This document shows, piece after piece, positions 19,527 to 23,246 of a stretch of 23,246 bases of DNA (position 1 is the stretch's first letter; each line of letters opens with the position of its first letter). The position numbers and the translations under genes were made by a program. The notes beneath the pieces were generated by a model. That model was not told where the DNA came from, made no database searches, and worked only from the letters and a program-made list of their open reading frames with translations. The stretch is from Nanobdellota archaeon (GTDB lineage Archaea > Nanobdellota > Nanobdellia > Woesearchaeales > GW2011-AR9): contig JAUYPT010000126.1 of the NCBI GenBank assembly GCA_030695685.1, positions 1 to 23,246 on the forward strand, given 5' to 3'.

Positions 19527-20678
19527 TTATACTAATAACAGTACCAATCCAATAATAATGGTGATGACAGTAACAACAAGACTAAGAACTTTGAATAAAT
19601 GATTTTTCCATAATTCCACTTTGTGATCATCAAACGGTTCTTTTTTCTTGGCATTTTTCTCAAACTCCATTCTGATTAAATACATCGTTACTAACAGCAC
19701 GATCAGTGGCACGATGAGGATAAAGAGATGGTACAGATATAATGGAAATGCTGCTGCCCGTGAGGAATCATTCAGTGTCAGCATACGCAGTATAGAAAAC
19801 ACGGTACTTCGTTCTCCTAATGTAAACAAAGCGGAAAAGAAACTAATCAGGAAAATACCGGCAGGTGTTAATAGTGACTTGACAAGCAGCGTTAGATCCA
19901 GCTGCAGCTCTTCCGGCATCGTGCCAAAAAATATTTTCCAAGTACTGAAAAATCCTTTGATGTTGGCAAGACCATATACTATTGCGAGAAGAGCAACTAT
20001 CTTCGTGAAAATGGTAGAAAGCAGCGGCGTGTGCAGGACAGTAAATAAATCAAGCCCACGCACGACAAATGCTGTATATATACCAATGATGCTTAACGTT
20101 CCCCAGCGTACCATGACATCGTTATCTTTCAGCGCCATGATGATGGTGAGAAAAATCAATACTAATGCCAGCATGCTCGGGCTAAAGGCATCATTGACCG
20201 CAGCCGGTGTTACCAGCGCTAAACTAAGGGTATCAAGTACTTTATAGGGTGCATTCTCACCGACAACGCCGACAACACCGATACTGTTATTCAATGAAGG
20301 GCAATTAATCTGCGCTTCGGCAGTAATGACATCTTCCAGCAGATTTTCAATGGGATTAAAACCGATAAAATAATGCTGCCCAATAAAAACAGCTGGAACA
20401 CCCCGGGACGTTTCAGGAACATTATAGGCATCGTAATACTTTTCCAGTTCTGCAAGATGCTTGAAATCAGTATACACCTCAAATTTGTTCATTTCTACGG
20501 AAGGATATTCTAATTGCAGGACGCCAAGATGATTCTCTGCATCCGCGCAGCCGAAACAGTCATTACCATAATAGTAGTAAATGCATTGGGCTGGTTCTTC
20601 TGCCAAAACAGTAAGTGATACAAAACTTAAAACTAGAATACTTACAATAAACCAGATACCGCGTTTTCCAATCACCAT
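19527..20678 (-). CDS. Exported thioredoxin domain fused to a CcdA/DsbD-like membrane domain lacking cysteines
   Basis: A 383-residue membrane protein. An N-terminal signal/anchor (IWFIVSILVLSFVSLTVLA, ~8-26) is followed by a thioredoxin-like domain with the redox pair C41-F-G-C44 and cis-proline P95 (RGVPAVFIG), facing outward. From ~150 to the end are about six to eight hydrophobic helices in the CcdA/DsbD style. In redox-active relatives the first helix begins with a 'DG(I/F)NPC' motif and a later helix carries a second cysteine. Here the first reads NDAFSPSML, and no cysteine occurs after C126. Electron transfer by the membrane part in the classical way is therefore unlikely. A thioredoxin gene is divergent, 124 nt away. 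Confidence 0.8.
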   Translation of the reverse strand: MVIGKRGIWFIVSILVLSFVSLTVLAEEPAQCIYYYYGNDCFGCADAENHLGVLQLEYPSVEMNKFEVYTDFKHLAELEKYYDAYNVPETSRGVPAVFIGQHYFIGFNPIENLLEDVITAEAQINCPSLNNSIGVVGVVGENAPYKVLDTLSLALVTPAAVNDAFSPSMLALVLIFLTIIMALKDNDVMVRWGTLSIIGIYTAFVVRGLDLFTVLHTPLLSTIFTKIVALLAIVYGLANIKGFFSTWKIFFGTMPEELQLDLTLLVKSLLTPAGIFLISFFSALFTLGERSTVFSILRMLTLNDSSRAAAFPLYLYHLFILIVPLIVLLVTMYLIRMEFEKNAKKKEPFDDHKVELWKNHLFKVLSLVVTVITIIIGLVLLLV

Positions 20679-20801
20679 CTTTTTCTGAGTCTATAAAGAA
20701 ATCGAGTTTTATAAAGGTTTTCAATTTCTTCCTGCTCTCATTTCTTTTTACGAGAACAAGAAACAGAAAAACAGATAAATAACCTCTTTTTAGGATACTT
20801 T

Positions 20802-21125
20802 ATGGTCGAATCTTTAACGGAAGATACATTCAAAAAAGTCATTACTGGCCCAATTCCAGTAATTATTGATTTCTGGGCTTCCTGGTGCGGTCCCTGTACG
20901 ATGCTGGCGCCTATCTTTGAGGAAGCGAGCAAAAAATACCACGGAAAATTACAATTTGCCAAGATTTCCACGGAAGACTTCCCGGAGATTGCCGAAGAAA
21001 TAGGCATTATCGGCATTCCGTGTTTGATTATCTTCAAGAATGGATCAGAAGTTGACAGGATTGTTGGCTTTCATCCCATGGAGATGCTGGTGAAGAAAAT
21101 TGATGGGATTTTAGCAAGGATATAG
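20802..21125 (+). CDS. Thioredoxin
   Basis: A 107-residue cytosolic disulfide reductase. The active site WCGPC has C29 and C32, with the buried Asp in VIIDFWASW and the cis-proline at P73 (IGIPCLIIF). A third cysteine, C74, replaces the usual Thr/Ser after the cis-proline, beside the active site; it could modulate redox behaviour or bind metal. AGATAAAT (about 20773-20780) may be the TATA box, giving a leaderless mRNA. It is divergent from the thioredoxin/CcdA-like membrane protein, a context that suggests linked disulfide chemistry. Confidence 0.93.
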   Translation: MVESLTEDTFKKVITGPIPVIIDFWASWCGPCTMLAPIFEEASKKYHGKLQFAKISTEDFPEIAEEIGIIGIPCLIIFKNGSEVDRIVGFHPMEMLVKKIDGILARI

Positions 21126-21151
21126 TAAAGAATGTAAGTTGTTGCTCTTTT

Positions 21152-21841
21152 TTATAGATTTCGTAGTGATCTTAATTTATATTCCAACAGTCTTCTTTGT
21201 TCATCCTGTTGCCAATATTCTTTATGTGCTAACATTTTTGGAAGTCCAATTCTATTAAAATAAACTAATTCCTTGCCTGCTTCAGAATCGAAGGTAGTAA
21301 TTGCTTCTTTCCACGATGTCAACACTTTTATAGCTTCAGGACAATCAATTCCACACGGTGTAAAACTTGGAGGCGCATAATCAAAAATGTCTGGATAACT
21401 TCCCTCAGCTTTAATTTTAGCATCGAGATCTTGCCCAAATTTATAACTCAAATATCGCTGTCCATTTCTCTCCGCTTTTCTTTGTTCAGGAGTTCTTTTT
21501 TTGACATATTCTTCCGTGCAACATTCCGGATAGCTTAGTAACCACCCAGAAATTTTGTGATATTCATCTCTTTTTATTCGTCGAGGAAGTGTTAAATAGC
21601 GACGCTGAACTGCTGCTAAATCATCTGCTTTTGCAACAACAAACGCTGAATCTAATACATATTTTGGCGTATCCGATTCATAGTCAAGCCCTGTTTCCTT
21701 AACGATATCCATGAAATAAGTCCAATTTCCACCTATGATTGTGCCGCGTTTTAATCCTTCGATCACAAGAAGAAGCTGTGCTCTATCAAGTTCATCAAGC
21801 GATTTCCATTTTGTACTGTGATATAATTCTTTCATTGTCAT
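21152..21841 (-). CDS. DUF483-like conserved archaeal protein
   Basis: A 229-residue soluble protein. The middle has HKISGWLLSYPECCTEEYVK, and later FTPCGIDCPEAIKVLTSWKE. The 'GxLLxYPxCC' and 'PC...CPEA' cysteine motifs resemble the archaeal DUF483 family, whose function is unknown; the four cysteines could hold a metal or Fe-S cluster. The rest is mostly helical and charged. The promoter region coincides with a hairpin (21859-21899). A TATA-like ACTATTTAT on the minus strand lies in its loop, about 28-35 nt before the ATG, so hairpin formation or a protein bound there could affect its expression. Confidence 0.6.
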   Translation of the reverse strand: MTMKELYHSTKWKSLDELDRAQLLLVIEGLKRGTIIGGNWTYFMDIVKETGLDYESDTPKYVLDSAFVVAKADDLAAVQRRYLTLPRRIKRDEYHKISGWLLSYPECCTEEYVKKRTPEQRKAERNGQRYLSYKFGQDLDAKIKAEGSYPDIFDYAPPSFTPCGIDCPEAIKVLTSWKEAITTFDSEAGKELVYFNRIGLPKMLAHKEYWQQDEQRRLLEYKLRSLRNL

Positions 21842-21858
21842 AATTTATGTTGATATAC

Positions 21859-21899
21859 TGAAGGACATAAATAGTTGATCCTGTTTGTTATGTCCTTCA
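21859..21899. repeat. Hairpin R2-H1: 12-bp perfect inverted repeat
   Basis: TGAAGGACATAA (21859-21870) and TTATGTCCTTCA (21888-21899) around a 17-nt loop; flanking ATAT/TATA can extend the stem past a bulged C. The 5' strand from 21854, TATACTGAAGGACATAAATA, matches hairpin H1 at 12079 at about 16 of 20 positions. Confidence 0.8.
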
Positions 21900-21901
21900 T
21901 A

Positions 21902-21948
21902 TATAATGTCGGATAATAATTACTCATTTATTTTTGTCTGACATTATA
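21902..21948. repeat. Hairpin R2-H2: 12-bp inverted repeat with one G/T pair
   Basis: TATAATGTCGGA (21902-21913) and TCTGACATTATA (21937-21948) around a 23-nt loop. Read on the minus strand it is TATAATGTCAGACAAAAATA, sharing about 15 of 20 positions with H1 at 12079. The 3' arm lies in the last codons of the repeat-protein gene. Confidence 0.75.
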
Positions 21949-22560
21949 GTTCGTTAAATACTTCCTCATCACTTTCAGCAATGGCGGTTCTTCACCATTC
22001 TCAACCTGTGAAATCCTTTTTCGATCAGTGTCTGGAACATACGGGCTTTTACTATAATAACTGAAAAATGATTTCAGCATTAATTCATTCTGTGTAAAAC
22101 CTTCTGCTTCTAATTGCCGGGCGACATCGAAGGCTGCAAGATAGCGCTTTGTAGAATAACCAGCAAAGATAGGTTTTTTAAGTATATTTTTAATAACCTC
22201 TTTTCTTTCTAAACCAGCCATTCTTCCCAACTTTGTTTTTTGCCGCAGCACACGGTGGTGATCCAAACCAGCAAATGGAGGAAATTTCAATACTGCTTTT
22301 TTTACAGCGTCTTCATTGCCATAAATTGCAGCTGCCTCTGTAATAACACGGTGATGATCATAACTAGCAAATGGAGGAAATTTCAATACTGCTTCTTTAA
22401 TGGTATCATCATGACATTCATAGATTAAGGCAATGTTATGGAATAAATCTTCCAATTCTTCTTTCGTTTTCCGTTTATGATGAAAATAATCATGCTGAGA
22501 AAGGAAAATAGCTTCCGCTGGAGAAAAGCCGATGTCTTCTAATATTGTTTCCAGTGGCAT
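21928..22560 (-). CDS. Helical repeat protein with a KFPPFA...HHRV motif
   Basis: A 210-residue soluble protein starting MPLETILEDIGFSPAEAIFL. It contains about three helical repeats of ~36-40 residues: AVLKFPPFASYDHHRVI, AVLKFPPFAGLDHHRVL and a divergent NILKKPIFAGYSTKRYL. Such motifs occur in DPANN repeat proteins of unknown role; a binding scaffold is likely. The first two repeats are nearly identical also in DNA, so the duplication is recent or kept by conversion. The ATG at 22560 is preferred over an open frame to 22647: TATA CTTTTATAAAAA on the minus strand (about 22583-22593) sits 23-33 nt before it. The gene end overlaps a hairpin. Confidence 0.75.
   Translation of the reverse strand: MPLETILEDIGFSPAEAIFLSQHDYFHHKRKTKEELEDLFHNIALIYECHDDTIKEAVLKFPPFASYDHHRVITEAAAIYGNEDAVKKAVLKFPPFAGLDHHRVLRQKTKLGRMAGLERKEVIKNILKKPIFAGYSTKRYLAAFDVARQLEAEGFTQNELMLKSFFSYYSKSPYVPDTDRKRISQVENGEEPPLLKVMRKYLTNYNVRQK
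22267..22401. repeat. Direct nucleotide repeat inside the repeat-protein gene
   Basis: A stretch of close to 30 nt beginning AGCAAATGGAGGAAATTTCA occurs twice, starting about 22267 and 22372, 105 nt (35 codons) apart, encoding the AVLKFPPFA repeat. Identity extends over synonymous positions. Confidence 0.8.
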
Positions 22561-22667
22561 GAATACCTTAAAAGAGGTCTTTTTTATAAAAGATTCTTTG
22601 ATTTTTGTAAATAGCATCATTCTGCCGCAAAAATTAAATAGAAGCATTTCTTATTACGCCTAAAAAT

Positions 22668-22675
22668 AGGAGGTG
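22668..22675 (+). promoter_or_regulatory. Consensus Shine-Dalgarno AGGAGGTG
   Basis: A full-length anti-16S match 6 nt before the ATG at 22682, the strongest ribosome site in the window. It supports the short gene that follows. Confidence 0.75.
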
Positions 22676-22681
22676 TTTTCA

Positions 22682-22849
22682 ATGAAAGTAAAATATGTCG
22701 AAGACAAAATTCGTGATCTTATTAATGACATTCGGGTGATGCAGCAGGAAGAAGATGACAACGGCTGCCAGAAAGTGCTGGATGATGCAGCCAAAGATAT
22801 TGTCTTAAGGTTAGAAGAAATTGCTGTTGTCGTTGGCAAGCTTAAATAA
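22682..22849 (+). CDS. Small helical protein, 55 aa
   Basis: MKVKYVEDKIRDLINDIRVM is followed by an acidic turn (QQEEDDNGCQ) and a second helix (KVLDDAAKDIVLRLEEIAVV) ending VGKLK. Two amphipathic helices around an acidic turn suggest a small helical hairpin that may dimerise; no family is recognised. It has a perfect Shine-Dalgarno and a TATA-like AAATTAAATAG (about 22630-22640). It is divergent from the repeat-protein gene. The good ribosome site implies strong expression. Confidence 0.72.
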   Translation: MKVKYVEDKIRDLINDIRVMQQEEDDNGCQKVLDDAAKDIVLRLEEIAVVVGKLK

Positions 22850-22955
22850 TACTGTTAAACTTTGGACGAAATAAAAGGCTATCAACTTACTATATTTCCT
22901 GTTTCAAAAACTCACCAGTAAAATTTATATAGTTTATGACTTAATTACTCTTAAC

Positions 22956-23201
22956 ATGGCAGAACAAATGACCTTAGACGAATCCCATTTCAAGCGGATG
23001 GAAAAAGAACTGTTAGATCAAGTTATGAATGTTTCTAAAGCAATGATTGAAACTTTTAAATTCAGGCTTATTTATGGCACAAAAGTAACATCAGAACAAA
23101 ATACTAAAACTTTGAAAGCCTTGCAGGAATTTCGTTCTAAGAATTGGAATAAAAATGTTCGTAAAAATGAAGCATACAAACAATACTTAAACACTTACTA
23201 A
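22956..23201 (+). CDS. Orphan helical protein, 81 aa
   Basis: A small basic soluble protein, MAEQMTLDESHFKRMEKELL onward, ending RKNEAYKQYLNTY. It is predicted helical throughout, with no motif or cysteine. AATTTATATAG (about 22921-22931) is a good TATA box 25-35 nt before the ATG, so the mRNA is leaderless. Its stop overlaps a possible gene coming from the right edge on the other strand. Confidence 0.65.
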   Translation: MAEQMTLDESHFKRMEKELLDQVMNVSKAMIETFKFRLIYGTKVTSEQNTKTLKALQEFRSKNWNKNVRKNEAYKQYLNTY

Positions 23202-23246
23202 CTCTTTCTTTTCCTCAACCATTCTTTAAGTTGTTTTTCTTCTGTA
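23198..23246 (-). CDS. Possible C-terminal end of a minus-strand gene (partial)
   Basis: The minus strand reads in frame from the window edge as TEEKQLKEWLRKRKS and stops at a TAG (23198-23200), a typical basic helical protein end. Its stop overlaps that of the 81-aa gene. Only 15 codons are visible, so this is tentative. Confidence 0.35.
   Translation of the reverse strand, partial: TEEKQLKEWLRKRKS

Noticed and set aside
1..23246. tRNA or rRNA genes
   Set aside because: No T-arm/acceptor pairing or rRNA-like stretch was noticed by eye; a covariance search would settle it.

Overview
The window looks like a chromosome fragment of a DPANN archaeon, most likely of the Woesearchaeota/Pacearchaeota type. 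It carries archaeal-only information genes: aIF2 gamma, Rpo7, Spt4, S24e, S27ae and archaeal CMP kinase. It also has an archaeal-type FtsZ, an AT-rich background, and many genes that start directly 20-30 nt after a TATA box (leaderless). Small archaeal RelE-type toxin-antitoxin pairs and several DPANN-style orphan proteins fit the same picture. The lineage is inferred from gene content; no rRNA is present.

Layout. 1-4013: tail of aIF2 gamma, two orphans, a cold-shock protein, an FKBP isomerase, a coiled-coil membrane protein, CMP kinase and another orphan. 4112-7350: accessory stretch with a tail-to-tail toxin/antitoxin pair, a DEAD-box helicase behind a long structured leader, a deoxyribosyltransferase-like gene broken by one stop codon, and an AbrB-RelE operon with a perfect palindromic operator candidate. 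7422-12040: core block with an orphan, a long FKBP, another orphan, ftsZ, then on the minus strand the rpo7-spt4-S24e-S27ae operon with a small membrane protein at its end. 12060-12240: divergent promoter region holding three tandem hairpins. 12845-15299: a roughly 2.45 kb segment bounded by imperfect inverted repeats, carrying a winged-helix/RelE-like pair and a metallophosphatase-HhH-DEDDy exonuclease fusion. 15471-17701: truncated Bro-N protein, NYN nuclease, M23 peptidase and a secreted lipoprotein-like protein. 17741-23246: endonuclease III, a protein with an in-frame GC-rich palindromic insertion, a thioredoxin/CcdA-like membrane protein divergent from a thioredoxin, a DUF483-like protein, a repeat protein and small orphans.

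How the parts relate. The cold-shock protein and the DEAD-box helicase both have leaders with hairpins, and the helicase leader can pair with its own Shine-Dalgarno. Three toxin-antitoxin modules lie within about 9 kb. The thioredoxin and the thioredoxin-fused membrane protein are divergent neighbours and may form a redox pair, although the membrane part has lost its cysteines.

The most unusual signals are: (1) a family of hairpins with compensatory arm changes at two intergenic sites, together with a recurring GGACATAAC motif; (2) the inverted-repeat-bounded cargo with a dual-nuclease fusion and no visible transposase; (3) a TAA at the presumed catalytic glutamate codon of an otherwise intact gene; (4) the convergent overlapping toxin-antitoxin pair. 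No tRNA, rRNA, CRISPR array or recognised transposase was seen.
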